Positions 1 through 12,545 of a stretch of DNA of 64,000 nucleotides are shown one piece after another (positions within the stretch are counted from its first letter, which is position 1; each line of letters opens with the position of its first letter). The translations under genes and the position numbers were made by a program. The stretch lies in assembly GCF_030936135.1 (NCBI RefSeq), contig NC_082596.1, positions 9,090,155 to 9,154,154 of the forward strand. The letters run 5' to 3'. The stretch is from Gavia stellata. Taxonomy: Eukaryota > Chordata > Aves > Gaviiformes > Gaviidae. The notes beneath the pieces were generated by a model that saw nothing but the letters and a program-made list of their open reading frames with translations, made no database searches and was not told where the DNA came from.

Positions 1-38
1 TGAAAAGCTGGAAAAGGTTTTTATCATCTGTGACTTAG

Positions 39-43
39 GCTAG
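39..43. repeat. Target-site duplication, left copy (GCTAG)
   Basis: GCTAG directly abuts the solo LTR on its left and recurs exactly at 640-644 on its right. Five bases is the usual duplication length for ERVL-type integrases. Confidence 0.85.
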
Positions 44-639
44 TGTCGTGGTTTAAGCCCAGCTGGCAACTAAGCACCACACAGCCGCTCGCTCACTCCC
101 CCCCTGCCCCAGTGGGATGGGGGAGAGAATAGGAAAAGTAAAAGCGAGAAAGCTCATGGGTTGAGATAAGAAGAGTTTAATAAATGAAATGAAATAAAAT
201 GAAATAAAATATAATAATAATAATAATAATAATAATGAAAAGCAAAATAACAACAACAAACAAGAAAGGCAAGTGATGCAAATGAAAACAATTGCTTAAC
301 CACCCTCCGACCGATGCCCAGCCCAAGCAGCGGTCCCCCAGCCAGCTTTTCCCCTAGGTTATATACTGAGCATGACATCAAATGGTATGGAATATCCTTT
401 TGGTCAGTTGTGGTCAGCTGTCCCAGCTGTGTCCCCTCCCAACTTCTTCTGCACCCCCAGTCTACTTGCTGGTGGGGTGGTGTGAGAAACAGAAAAGGCC
501 TTGACTCTGTGTGAGCCCTGCTCAGCAGTAACTAAAACATCCCTGCTTTATCAACACTGTTTTCAGCACAAATCCAAAACATGGCCCCATACTAGATACT
601 ATGAAGAAAACTAACTCTATCCCAGCCAAAACCAGCGCA
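44..639 (-). mobile_element. Solo LTR of an endogenous retrovirus (TguLTR5-like, probably ERVL class)
   Basis: On the minus strand the element starts TGCGCTGGTTTTGGCTGGGA and ends CCACGACA, so it has the TG...CA ends of an LTR. It is flanked by a perfect 5-bp target duplication, GCTAG at 39-43 and 640-644. A TATA-like TATATAA lies at 359-365 and an ATTAAA signal at 176-181, both minus strand and in the order expected for U3 then R. There is no internal retroviral sequence on either side, so this is a solo LTR left by LTR-LTR recombination. The sequence matches my memory of an LTR family abundant in songbirds and other Neoaves. The family name is from recall; the LTR structure and duplication are visible directly. 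Confidence 0.88.
210..236. repeat. (ATA)n microsatellite inside the LTR
   Basis: About nine uninterrupted ATA/TAA units follow imperfect AAATG/AAATA repeats. The tract lies within the LTR, so it expanded in this insertion or was carried by its source copy. Confidence 0.9.
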
Positions 640-644
640 GCTAG
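640..644. repeat. Target-site duplication, right copy (GCTAG)
   Basis: This is the exact partner of the copy at 39-43 and marks the right end of the LTR insertion. Confidence 0.85.
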
Positions 645-919
645 TTATACTACGTCTTTATTGTACTTATCTGGCTGTAAAATGGGAATAATAAAAACTC
701 CGGTCTTTGCAGGCAGGAGAAAGAAGTAAATGCCTCATATTGTAAGTGATAGTAAAACAGATGATTGATTTTTGTTTGTGAAAATTAGAGAAACATCCTA
801 TAGAGACGTAAGCTCTGGAGATACTGAGCATGCACCTTCCCTCACGGTCTGCTGTTGGGCATTAAAAGTAGATGCTCTTGAACACCATGTTGCACAGTCT
901 CTGGTGGGACACACCATGT

Positions 920-941
920 ATGTCATGTTTACACATGACAT
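920..941. repeat. Perfect 9-bp inverted repeat with 4-bp loop
   Basis: ATGTCATGT at 920-928 and ACATGACAT at 933-941 are exact reverse complements separated by TTAC. Nearby copies of CACCATGT make the region partly repetitive. No function can be assigned. Confidence 0.6.
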
Positions 942-3900
942 CATGTTGTGTAAGCACCATGTTAACTGAATTTGAAGTGATGACCATCAGCCAAGGAGGA
1001 CCATGAAACTTAGCAGGTAGTGAGGGTGACAGGAGCAGAAGCATAACCAAGGGAGGTGAACCACTGACACCAACCTTGGGTCACCAACAGGCTCTTGCAA
1101 AGGAAAACATGGAATCCTCCACCAGATCCAGTCTGGTCCACCATGGGGAACTGCATGCACAGGAGAGCAAGGAGAATAATAACAGCGAAGACAAATTCCA
1201 CCCAAAAGAAAAGGTTGTGGATTAAAGTAGCAGGTTAGATTTGTCTGAGCAGATCCCAAGCACTTGATCCCTGGGACTCACCCCCCAAGTTCAGCTTTCT
1301 GGTCTTCCACAAGGCTTCACAGAGCTCCAATGTGTGACACAATGGCCTTACTGAGAGCTAAACATAGGCCAAGAGGTCTATTTTTAGCATGCTAAAATAT
1401 TCCAAAAAGGTGAAAAAAGGGTGTAAATTGGGAACTGGATTCCAGGGCAGAGGGTTGTGGGGTTTTTTTGTGAAAAATGGCTTCTCAGAGAAAGTGCTCC
1501 TTTTGGAGGATTAGTGGCATCTTGGCAAAGAAATAATTCGTTCCCTCATAAACAGTCACCACTCTGAGTGCAACTGCTGTAAATCAGGGCAGCTTACAGC
1601 CTTTGGCTCTGCTGGCATTCCTGACTTCAGCTGAAAAACAGGCCCATGGCTTTTGATAGAAAGATCACTGCCAAATTTAAGAGCTTCAGCCCTCATTCAG
1701 ACATTTATTACCAGGCATGAAAGCAGTGCAAACTGCCATGCAAGCGATCTGAAGCAAACATGTCTGTCAGAGTTTGACTTCTCCCTCTGCCTGTCAGCCC
1801 TCTGCTGCCTTTGCAAGTGGTCAGGCTTGTGACTGTATGTTTGACTGTGTCAGCTGGGTCGGAAACAATTTGTCAGGCTGATCCTTTAACTGGCTCCATG
1901 GAAGCCTGTATCCTGAGAGTGCTCGTCCCCAAGGATTCCCACATGTGGGCGTGCACCCCTTGCGTTCTAATGTCCAAGGGGTTCAGCTGTTTTCTCACAG
2001 TGCAAGTCCTGACAGCCCAGGAGGCTATAACAGAAACTGTGAAAAACCAGAGTATTAGAGCCACAGAAACTGGGCCATCCACCACAACTCTGGCTAGCCT
2101 TGAAAGTCTTATTTCATGCCCACATCTTATGTGCGCACTGAACAAATTATTTCCCTGTAGAGTGTTTACCTACAAGAATTAAGGATAGGACAACAGGTGT
2201 CGTAATAAGCTTAGCTCCTAAGGTGCTAAGTTAGGTGCCTAAATAACTTTGAATTTGAACCAAATGGGGAGATGGTATAGGTCTCTCTTCAGCACATTTT
2301 GGGAAGTGACTTCCTCCTTTCTAGATGCTTCATCCCCCACAGAGTCCCTCCCTGGCAAGGGAGAGACAAGGTGAAGTCCATTCTTCCCCTGCTGTAAGCA
2401 TTGCTAGAAACACCCCTGTTACTTCTGAACAAAGAGCTGTTGGTCACCACTCCAGGCTGATCTACACTACACCCCATGTGATAGGATCTGACTTATGTAA
2501 CTGCCATACATCTTACCCCTGCTACAAGTTAGGATTTTGAACAAAAACCACCCATTTGGAGTTTTTCTGCACTTTAGGCTGGGCTGAGATGCTGAACCTA
2601 ATGATGTTGCTTTGGCCTATTCCTTTGAGAAACCAATCATTCAGTTGGTTAGTTATTTGCTCTGTCTTTCACTTGAACATGGGTTTTACTTCAGAGTTAA
2701 ATCTCTCAGCTACTAGCATCCCACATGATCTAATCAAATCCTAGGTACTTCTAATCCCCATCGCAAACTGCAGATCTGAGGTCACACCCCTCTGACCAGT
2801 GAGTTGCCAGTCTTCCTACTCTAATAGCATCTCTCATCTCCACTTGGCTGCTTGTGGTGCTCTGCACCTCTGCTCCGCACTGCCAAATACAGTAATACCT
2901 GCATGCAGGTTTCATTACATTATGATGCTGCAGAATTGTATCTTGGTCTACTACATCACTGAAAATGCTCTTGTGATAGAAGAATCTACTCTGCTTTATC
3001 TCAGGTTTCTTAAGCTCACTGTTTGCCCTTGGGAAAAATTGTCATCATAGTCATGATAATAAAGGGCCATGTTAGTTGCAAGCTAAAAGCCTGCTTGAGG
3101 CAGGGCCTGTCAGTCTTTCATGTTTGAGCTGTGCCAGTTTTGGTAGTTACAGGGTAAGGTAGTGGGCATCCAGCCATTCACATTTGGCTTGTCACTCTGA
3201 AGATCAGCCATTAATTCAAACTTGTATTCACTGTGTCTTATTACACAAGTACCGAGCAAGCTCCTCAGAGCCAGAAGAAACCCCTGTCTTACCTAGATAT
3301 CCTGTTCTTAAGGTACCTAGCCAAAATCTTTTAAACAAAAGACTTTTCTCTGAAAAGTCATCCTTCTATTATTTAAAATTGATGTATTTGAGCAATTATG
3401 ATTGCATAATGTAAATCTTTTTAGGAGAGGCTTAAAATCAAAACCATAGCTTTCCTGATGTTGGTGTATTATTTGTTTTACTTCTGTTCTCTTCCCCCTC
3501 CCAAAAAACCCACAAGAAAACAGCAGTTCATCTGCCTCCTGAAGGATGACAACAATCTTACAGTTCTTTACAAAATGATTTTTTTCCATTTTTTTAAAAT
3601 TTGGTCTGAATTTTTGACCAGGTTTTATTTTTAGCCTTTCAGTCCAGGGGGACTCAATTTGCTTTGCTGTGGAAAGGCAATTCTACTTCATGCACCTTCT
3701 GCATGTGATGTGTCAATCTGTGGGAGCTGAACTGAGGAGAAACGGTAAGCCTCTTTGCTCTTCAGCTTGGGCTCTCATTTCACTTAAACTGCCTGACACA
3801 TGCAGACCAGATCACTACCTTCAGTGGCACATATAAAATGGTGCTGCAAACTGGTTGTGACTCCACTGACTTCTTTTATATTGTTGCAAAATAGGGGTAC

Positions 3901-6900
3901 GTGGTGTGAGAGAGTATATGTATGCTAAAAATGGATAATGGTCATGAAAAGTGCTAGCTGGCCCTGAAAACTGGCCAGCTATTAACATGAAACAAAAATA
4001 ATAGGTGAACTTTTTTTGGTCTGTCTTGCTCAAAATCTCAATCTTCACCAGGGAAGCTAAGCAAAAGGCTGAATTCTCCCTTCACAAGCCAATGAACTGC
4101 TGCCAATTGCAATGGTGCTTTTCAACGTGGACATCCGCTCATTAGGAAAGGGCCAAGACTCCTAAATGAGCACTGACCGTTGCACAGATGTCGGGTGGGG
4201 CTTCCAAAGACATAATGGGAACCGGGCATCTCAATTCCCTACAGGTCAGTGGAATCTGACTTACAGAATTCCTTAGTCAGCTTTGAAAACCATCTGTAAT
4301 GTTTAAAAATATCCAGTCCCGTCTGGTACAGTGGCCTACAAGATACTATCGGTTTCCTTGACTTTTGCTCACTAGCCTCTCTATAGAGTGATTGCGTAGG
4401 AAGCAGCCAAGATAAACTACTGAGACATTGCCTCTCATACCATGATAGTAGAATACATGAAGAATAACAACAGTAAGGAAAAGGAGGTCTCCTTAAAACA
4501 AGAAAATAACAGCTTTTGTAATGACTCAAAATCTGTGCTGTGAAATGTGGCATTTTCCACACCCAATCATACAGCCAGCCTCCTAAAGAGTGAGTTAATT
4601 TGGCAGAAATCTTGATGCAAAACTGTCTTAATTCTCCTTGACGGCACATCAGCTCTCAGCTGAAGTTCGCTGAGTTTTAGTCACTGCTGGAATCAAAAGG
4701 TCTTTCTTGGGCAGCTGGAAAACTATGAGAGGGAGCTCACATCATCATGACCAAAGGCCACGCTAGAGGATCCACATCTGCAGGGGCAGGAACTAGTGAC
4801 CTCTCAGCTTTGGGCCAGATCAACGTCACGGAAGTAGAAAAAGTTGAAAGAACTGACTATCGCACTTCCTCTTAACCAAATTCTCTCACCACCTGAAACT
4901 TATATAAAATCCCTGCTAGGCTGGTGTCTGTGTTTCAAAGACCAAATGAGAACCATGTGGAGGATCTTTGGCTTTGTGATCATGTTTATTTTTTTAGCTT
5001 CATATAGGGAGGAGCAATGGTCTATAAATCTATAATTACTATTATATAAGCCACTGCTATGTACTGTCGCTGGAGCAAGTTAGAGAGAATATGAGCCTTT
5101 CATATAATACAGAGAACTGGCTGTGATGCTGCTATGGTGAAAGACTGAGTCGTTAAATTTAGCCAAGAGAATTATATGATGTGGGTTCCTGCAATAGGAG
5201 GAAAACAACCGTGATGTTCCAGCTGTATGTGTCAAGTACTTATGAAAACAATTAACGTTCCAGCATTGCCATTTAGTTAGTTGTTCTCTTTCCAACTCTG
5301 CATGGTAAAATCTTTCTAATACTCTACATTTTTTTCTGTTGACTAATATCTCCTGTGCAAAAGAATCACACAAAATGCTGTAGGTTAGATATTCAAGCCT
5401 CAGCTCCATAGGTTCTGATGGCTTGTCTTTCAAAAAGTTCAGATGACATGACTTAATTGGCATTAATTTGGTTTGTCTGTCTGTGTGTTCATAAGGAAGT
5501 TTCAAACGATGCTTCACTTTTAATATATTACAGCTATTTCCAGCAGGAGGCAAGAAAGCATGGCTCTACTCAGCATGCTCCTGTGCATCGTTTCACTACC
5601 AGATCACTGAAGTCTTTGGTATTTCAGCTTAAAGCATGATGACCTAAATAGTCTGAGAATGTATTTTTCTTACTAAGAATTATATGTGGGAGCAGACTTG
5701 GCCTCTCAGTATCACTAAGGCTAAAGTCTCCTGACCTCTGTCAGTCAGCCCACATGTAGGCTTTTCTAATTAAGTCTCCCAATAGGGATTTGACTGGGCT
5801 ATTTCTATCCATGTGATTCCCCATGAGGAAGAGCAGTAAAGTCAGGAAGGTGATCAGATTTACAACCAAAGACTGGATCACTTGTACTGCTGCAAAAGTC
5901 ACTCCAGATATCAAAGATGTTTGGGCTTGAGGACCCAGGATGGAAGATGGGTGAAATATGGGATTAGATGAACACATGAGATCGTAAGACTGCATTTGTC
6001 TGCATCAAAATGCACCTTGGCAGAAGCGAATTAAAAGAGGTATGGAGAATGAACAGGACTAGCATAAGGGAAGAAGACGGTGAAGAGAAATGGGGGAGTA
6101 TTGCTTTTTTTAAGGAGGAAACAAATAGTGGGCTATAGAAAAGAGTGTGAGGGCTTCTAGGAAACCTGAAGAGAGACAGAATAGTCTAAAGACCTGCATC
6201 CAGTGTAACAGGGTGAGTTTGGGGCAGTCAGCCACTAATGAAATAAAGATGTTTTACAAAAATCCCATACTTAAAAAGGCTCTTTTATGAAACTGACAGT
6301 CAAGCTGAATACCTCAGGAGGGGTGACCTAAAAGGGCCATCATACCTACCTACCTACCAAGCCTACCACATGGCCAAGACTAATTAGAAGGCTACAAGGC
6401 TAAGCAGCTGAGTTCCTAGCTCAAAACTAAAACCTTTTCTCAAATTCCAGAGGCATATCTGGGCTCAGGCTGGAGCTAAATAATAAGTGGGGAAAGATTA
6501 TATATTTGGCTTTCACTAACATGAGTCAATACTGAAGCCTTTTAAATCTGTCCTCTGTTTACCAGCTCCATGGGCAGCAGATTAATACTGGGGCTGCTGT
6601 GTACAATAAGTTCTCAAAGATATTTAATTTTGTATGATATATTTTATGCTTTATGATATTGTGATGCAGAAGACAGTACATTCACAGCATTATGAAAGGA
6701 ACCCTGATGAGCTGAGCATTTCCTGTTGGAGTTATTGAATTTATTGGAGGTGTTTTTTCTACAATTTGATTCTTTACAAGGCAATTAAGATTAATTACTT
6801 TTTGTGAAGCTGGCCTGTTTGGAATGACACTACTAAAGTTGGTACACACAGCAGGGAAAAAAATTCTTCATTTGCATTTCTATTTGTAAATATTTATCTG

Positions 6901-7380
6901 TATAAAATAATAATTAAAAGCATATGTTTATAGTTTATTAGGATTTAAATGATTTAGGTATTATATTTAGCATTCCAGTGTTCATACAATAACCTTTTAA
7001 CATCTCTTTAACAGGAGTTAAGGGACAGTAGTTTGATTCATCAAAACTGTTAGTCTCATGGCCTGTTTCCCCAAAGTGATTATTTGACTCAGTGTAACAA
7101 TGCAGCCTGGCATATGGCTATACCAACCCCATTCTCCACAAACAATAGCCCAGTTAACGACAGTATTTCACAGGGATTTGGCTGGTGTTCTGGAGAATTT
7201 GATTTTTTGGAAGAGTACAGTGCAGAAACGAACATTAGCTGGGAGAAGATGCCTCAGTGTTGGGAATGAAAGCTAGGAAGACCAGTACAGACAGCAAAGT
7301 GACCTAAAATACTTTTAGATTAGTCATAAAGCATTTGTTTCATGGATGAAGAAGAACTTTTCGCATTTGCTGAAAAGTTT

Positions 7381-7412
7381 TATATATATAGATATACACA
7401 CACATATATATA
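7381..7412. repeat. TA/CA dinucleotide-rich microsatellite
   Basis: An impure run of TA, then CA, then TA units, followed by TAATAATAA. This is ordinary simple sequence. Confidence 0.8.
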
Positions 7413-8851
7413 ATAATAAAGATTCACAGGACTACTAGGGTCAAGCTAAGGAGGACCAGGATGCTGCCATTGTGGAAATTAGGTGACAGAACTAGAGAAA
7501 CCCGTATGTCTTTAACCCAACTCACTGTTAAATGAATACGAAATACTGTAGCTCAGTTTTGGGTCTTCCCAGGGCTGGAGATACACGCATGACTGTCTGC
7601 ATATATGGACACATGTAAAATCATAGCTGTTATTAAAATAAGAGGTTTTGGCTGGGTGCATTAAGTTTTAAATAGAATCTATTAGACATTGATTTCCAGG
7701 AGCAGTCTCAAAAGAGGAAAAGTAAACCCAGTCTTGGCCAAGGAATCACAACTGCTGCAAAGAAAGCATCCTCTGTTGAGCTATACGATTAAGATCTAGG
7801 CTTTTTAAAAATTCTTACATCTTTTCTTTTTTTCATTACCAGTTAGCTAGCATAGGTAAAGGTAATGATGGAAAACACAGTTTGATTTCTCCATCTTTAC
7901 TTTTTTATATTTAATCAGTTAACCAGCTTCTTGATGCTTCTGTACTTTTTTTTGTTTATTGAACAATATGTAAGTATAAGAACTATGAGTGTTACACAGT
8001 TTTTCTTCTAGCTAGATAAAATCTTTGGAAACCTGGATACATGGCAGACAGCAGCAACTGCTCATGCACTGGCAAAGGCCCCAAGCAGCAAACAAAACCT
8101 TATGAGTTGTTTTATTAAATCATTTCAACACTGCACAAAAATTTTGGGTCCTACTGAAATAAATGGAAATTTTGCTATTAGTTTCAGGGCAGCCTTGATT
8201 TTACTTTTTGTTCTCAAGTATCATGAATATGTATGTGGTATACTGTCAACTGAGGATTATCTGTTGCCAAATGTTCCCCACAATGAATTAACAACCTAAC
8301 ACAAATTACCTTCAAAGCAATTAGATATACCCTATGATGCACTTTTCCTTACGCTTCCAAAACTATTCTGTATCTATTTCACCTTCTCCTTACCAAAGAT
8401 AAATGTTCCAAGGACAGCATATTCTAAGCTTTAATTAACATATGCTTTGTATTGTCTCTGTTGTGTGTTGTGCTTTACCCAAATGGTCTTATACATATTT
8501 TCACGGGTGATCATGACCTGAATATAGCATGTGCATGTGCCTGACTTCATGTGAACACACTCAATGCACACTCTTGATTCCCTTCTTACATCTCTTTTCC
8601 TGGACTCAACCCTTCCCCATTTTGAAGCTTTTTAACTTTCTCCAGAATGTCAGACCAGGCTCCCACTCCTATTGGCAGCTTGGGATAGGATGAGTAATAA
8701 AAAAGAACAAGTCAGATATGACATGTGGCAAATTTAAGCCTCATCAGCTGAGGGACTTCTCAGAGTTTCAATGTACAACCTTTCCTGGCTGCTGGTACTA
8801 CAATGTGTGCGCATTTGGGTGCTTGCAAGAAATAAAGTCCAAGTACTTTTG

Positions 8852-8873
8852 TTTATTTTTTGCAGTTTTTATT
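8852..8873 (-). promoter_or_regulatory. TG: Alternative distal poly(A) signals of TG (two AATAAA)
   Basis: Minus-strand AATAAA hexamers lie at 8868-8873 and 8852-8857, about 225-245 nt after the TG stop codon. They are distal to the first AATAAA at 8987-8992 and could extend the 3' UTR if the proximal signal is bypassed. Their use cannot be judged from sequence alone. Confidence 0.4.
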
Positions 8874-8969
8874 GATACTTAATTTTTCAAATTACAGTTT
8901 CTTTTGACCTAAAATAACAGCTATAGGGCTTGCTTTGTGCCATATTCAACAATTTTCTTGAAAAACTAC

Positions 8970-9095
8970 TTTCTTGAAAGGTCTACTTTATTTGTGCAGA
9001 AAGTTAACTAAAGGAAGCAACTTGTTCATCTGGTGTGAGACCATTGTATGGATGTACAGTTGTGTGACAAATCCATCCAACAGCATTGTGTCTTT
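8970..9095 (-). other. TG: Thyroglobulin 3' UTR with proximal poly(A) signal
   Basis: This is the non-coding stretch after the TG stop codon at 9096-9098. The first minus-strand AATAAA is at 8987-8992, about 104 nt past the stop, so cleavage is expected roughly 10-30 nt further on, near 8960-8977. A 3' UTR this short fits the roughly 100-nt 3' UTR I recall for human TG. The lower end point is an estimate. Confidence 0.65.
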
Positions 9096-9211
9096 CTATC
9101 TGCTGTAAGCCACCTTGTCTCCCAGCAGCTGGCTCTCCTGGGAGGTAAGTCCTTCACTGGGAGCTTCACTAGGGCTGTTTTCTGCAGATGGCTCTCCATT
9201 ACTTGCACTTC
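9096..9211 (-). CDS. TG: Thyroglobulin last coding exon: C-terminal tail with hormone-forming tyrosine
   Basis: This exon encodes the final 37 residues of thyroglobulin plus a TAG stop (9096-9098). It follows the acceptor TTGTCTTTTCAG, and its first two bases complete a glycine codon begun in the previous exon. The tail is hydrophilic and rich in Ser, Glu and Pro, and ends SQESQLLGDKVAYSR. In human TG the C-terminal tail ends in a Tyr-Ser-Lys tripeptide whose tyrosine is the main T3-forming acceptor. Here the tyrosine codon is at 9105-9107, again third from the end, with Ser-Arg after it. The rest of the tail is poorly conserved, as expected for a flexible extension beyond the ChEL domain. 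The frame and the conserved end make the assignment firm. Confidence 0.95.
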
Positions 9212-11824
9212 CTGAAAAGACAATATAATTAAGATGAAAATAAATGTCATATCTTTGATGCAGCAAGCTAAAAGGTATATACTTTGTCAATGACACTCAA
9301 AAGCCTTTTTATCCATCTATAAATGTTCGGGAAGCTATTTTTCTCAGTTTGCAGTCCATTTGCAAAATGCTTTAGGGTAATGACAGATCACCTAATGGTA
9401 ATTAATTATCATGCTTCCAGCATGCTTTAAATAACTGCCACTGGAAGGCACAATAGTTTGCACTCCACCTGTGCAAGACTTGTTCTTTTTTTTTGTATTA
9501 TCTCCTGATACTTACCTACCAGGCAGGAATGGGGAGCATTATTTTTTGTCTGTCTGGAATACATAAATCCCCAAGCACCCACCTCTGATAGATCTCTTCT
9601 TCCTTATTCTTTACCACCTGTGATTTTAGTCTTCCACCCTGTTTCAGAAGCTCAGCTGCCTTAACAAGACCAAACTGTGCCATAAACTGTGCTGATACTG
9701 TTAATTTAACGTATCCTACCCAGATTGCTCTCATTGCTGCACAGATGTCCCTCATACTAAAGGAATCTGTTTTCTAGTGGAGATTTCCAAAAAGAAGGTG
9801 TGAATAGAATGGGTAAAAGATGAATGCTAACCACAACATTCCTGATTCGTTCTTGATTCAAGTCTGAACTATGAACACTGATGCTTTATTTGGACTCTTG
9901 TGTGGCTACATATAGTGTCTCAGAAAAAAATGGAGAAGGCTTCAGCTTTGCGAGCCGTTGAATTTTCTACAGGTGGGGTCCAGTCTGGCTAACTTGGACA
10001 CGTATGCTTAAATGTCTAAATTGAGGCACAAGAGTTAGGCAGACAAGATTTCACTTTGGAGACCCTAAAGGTATCTCCTTCTACCCAGCTGTAACGCTGC
10101 TTACAGACGCACTTATTTTAGGAGGACTGGTTCTGTTTAGATACGAGTTAGAGGAGTAAGAGATGTAGACTGGATCTAAGTCTACCTGTTTGGGATGCAG
10201 TGAGAAGCCCCTTATAAAGGGACTCACTGTTATGCAGCACAGTCCACGACACTATGCAAGGGGAATTTTAGCATTCAGACATACTGTCTAAATATGCATA
10301 AACATTCTGGACCTCCTGTTTTTAACAGATTTTCAAGTTGTTAACACATTCCCTGGAAAAAGCCATCCACAGCTTTTTTCCACAATGGCCACTCCCCTTG
10401 TTTCTCATTTTGATGTTTCCCATGGAAACCATCATGATTCAGAATATAAAGCATGTCTTCAAAATGCAACCATGGGAACTCCATTTACTAAATCAAAAAC
10501 TTTTCAAGCACCATCACTTTCATAATTCCTCAGGTAAACTGTCCCCCAAAATGCCAACTTACAAACTGGTTTCAAACAAAACTTCAACAGATTTATAGAT
10601 CATCTTCAACGAAACAGATTCAAACTTTCCTCCATAATTTGTAAAAGCACTTCCAGTAAATACCGTGAAGAATCATTGCATTTATGAAATTACTTTTGTT
10701 AAATTATCTTCAGTTATGACAACAGACATTTCAATTATATGCCAGGAACAAATGATACATTCTGTCATTAAATATTGCTGTCTGATCGCAAAATGAAACA
10801 CCTACTTCAACTTGGACAATATTTTTACTGAATGGAAAGAAAATCACAGGTAACAGTTAAGCTGGATATATATATACAACAGCTTCTAGATCCAGCAGTG
10901 AATAACCTAAAAGACATGCAACTTCAGCTGTACAAGAGATTATAAATGAGAGGCTTTATTCCAGAAACTGCAATTTATGAGTTTAAGAGTAACTCAGTTT
11001 TCTGTTGGACTGAGACCTACAGTCTAAGATATTGAGCTTTGAGCCTTTAGTTATTCCTAATTTGACATTTGTAAGTCAAGACAGTTCACATGGTAGTAAA
11101 CAAAGGATGAAGAAAAGATTTTGAAAAGCCAGTTGTAGTTAGATTTTATGATCACTGGATTGTCCAGTTCTTCTCCATTTTACTGAAATATGTTGGCATT
11201 TTTTGCTTGTAGATTACAGATGATATATGAAGCTGGAAAGATACTGATTTGAAGGAAGAGGTGAGATAGACAAAACAGGATTCATCACAGTTGGTTGAGA
11301 TTGCATCAAAACAGACCCTCTACAGCTTTGCAATTGGACGTGAAAACTGGATTGTTTCATCAGCAATGCCTCTTGCTGCCACACTTGTAAACTCCATCTA
11401 CTTGGCATGAGGCCACAAATTGCCAACCACAACAACTGAGACTCAGCAGTCAGAATGAACAGTGTATCATACAATCCAAAAACACAATCATGAAGATTTA
11501 TAACTACTGAAAGGCAGGAAACTGCTCTTTTTTCCACTAAGTATGTGTTAGATTGGGTCTCACAGTAGCTGACAAATAGTTCCCCCTCAGGATGGAGTGC
11601 AAGGTATATCATCCAAAAATGGTTTGCAGCATTGCTCTCTCAAATCTAGCATCCAATATCATGCCAGGATCCCATACGACAGCTTGGAAGCACTCCAGGA
11701 ACAGAGTCTGGAGCAGTCAGGTAACAACATAGGTGCAGTGCTTCAGCTCCAAAGGGAGGTACAGCAAGCTACTTCGGCGCAAGGAGGCACACCAACCAAG
11801 CAGCAACATGATGCTTAGGGACTT

Positions 11825-11837
11825 AAAAAAAAAAAAA
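11825..11837 (+). repeat. Short poly(A) tract
   Basis: Thirteen consecutive A within the last TG intron. No recognisable retrotransposed body lies upstream of it. Confidence 0.7.
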
Positions 11838-12545
11838 GATTTCCATTCTCTTGACTGAACACATTCCACAGTCTCACTTGTCCACTCCCGCAGAATGTGA
11901 TTTTTGGGAGCAATGCAAGTGATTAACTTGTACTGATGGACTGACACTGCTTTGGCATGAATTTTGGCACAACCTCATCTCAAAAAGAAATTGAGGGTGT
12001 TCAGCCATCAGCATCTGAAGTTCATACAGTCCTTCTAGCTGAACTGATGAACATTACGAATCTTTTTTCACAAGGAGGTGGGCTCAGATTGTTATCAAGA
12101 GACCCACAGTAGGAGTCTCTATAAGTTACCATGCTGAGGTCTGGAGCAGAAATGGATTTGATGTGATGCCTATTTAAGTAGAATTCATATGAGAAGTTTC
12201 AGTACTCCAGGGTGAGATAAGATTAAAGATGACTATCGAAGCAAGGTGACAAGCCAACGTTGCTATGAGATGGAATTTAGTAGAAGTGAACTGTGTAGCT
12301 TCATTACCATGGTGCTGAGGCCAAGCAAATACTGGCTTAAAGAGCAGGCAGGATGTACTCACTTCTGCTTGCAGAACAACATGTTGACATGTACTTTTTA
12401 AACCTTCTCCTTGACAATCTATACTCCATAAATCTCACACTGTGTGGCTTGTTTTCAAAAATTTGACTCATCTTTGTGAACTCTTTCAGTGTGTTTTTCT
12501 CTCCCTCTCTCAAGTTTTATGTTTAACATTCAAGTATTTGGTTTT

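Larger units (their letters stand above)
645..8849. other. Intergenic DNA downstream of TG, no gene recognised
   Basis: No exon with a recognisable protein family was found on either strand. The longest open frames here, 5080-5553 (157 codons, minus) and 4239-4649 (136 codons, minus), show no domain, composition bias or splice context that would support them. Contents I can name are a perfect hairpin at 920-941, a TACC run near 6343-6358 and a TA/CA tract at 7381-7412. In mammals CCN4 (WISP1) lies beyond the TG 3' end; none of its cysteine-rich exons is visible here. Confidence 0.6.

Noticed and set aside
645..700. Possible MIR-like CTGTAAAATGGGAATAAT segment next to the LTR
   Set aside because: The matching stretch is under 25 bases and lacks the rest of the element.
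987..1259. Minus-strand open frames near 1 kb, one with a hydrophobic N-terminus resembling a signal peptide
   Set aside because: Overlapping frames of similar length, no family match and no neighbouring exon. The hydrophobic stretch alone is not evidence of a gene.
4239..4649. 136-codon minus-strand open frame
   Set aside because: Composition is mixed, with no motif, and it lies in intergenic DNA. Treated as a chance frame.
5080..5553. 157-codon minus-strand open frame, the longest in the window
   Set aside because: No recognisable domain, signal peptide or repeat; no splice context or similarity to any family I know. Length is within chance for AT-rich intergenic DNA of this size. A protein search of bird proteomes would settle it.
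11214..11612. 132-codon minus-strand open frame in the last TG intron
   Set aside because: It does not join any TG exon in frame with valid splice sites and has no recognisable content.
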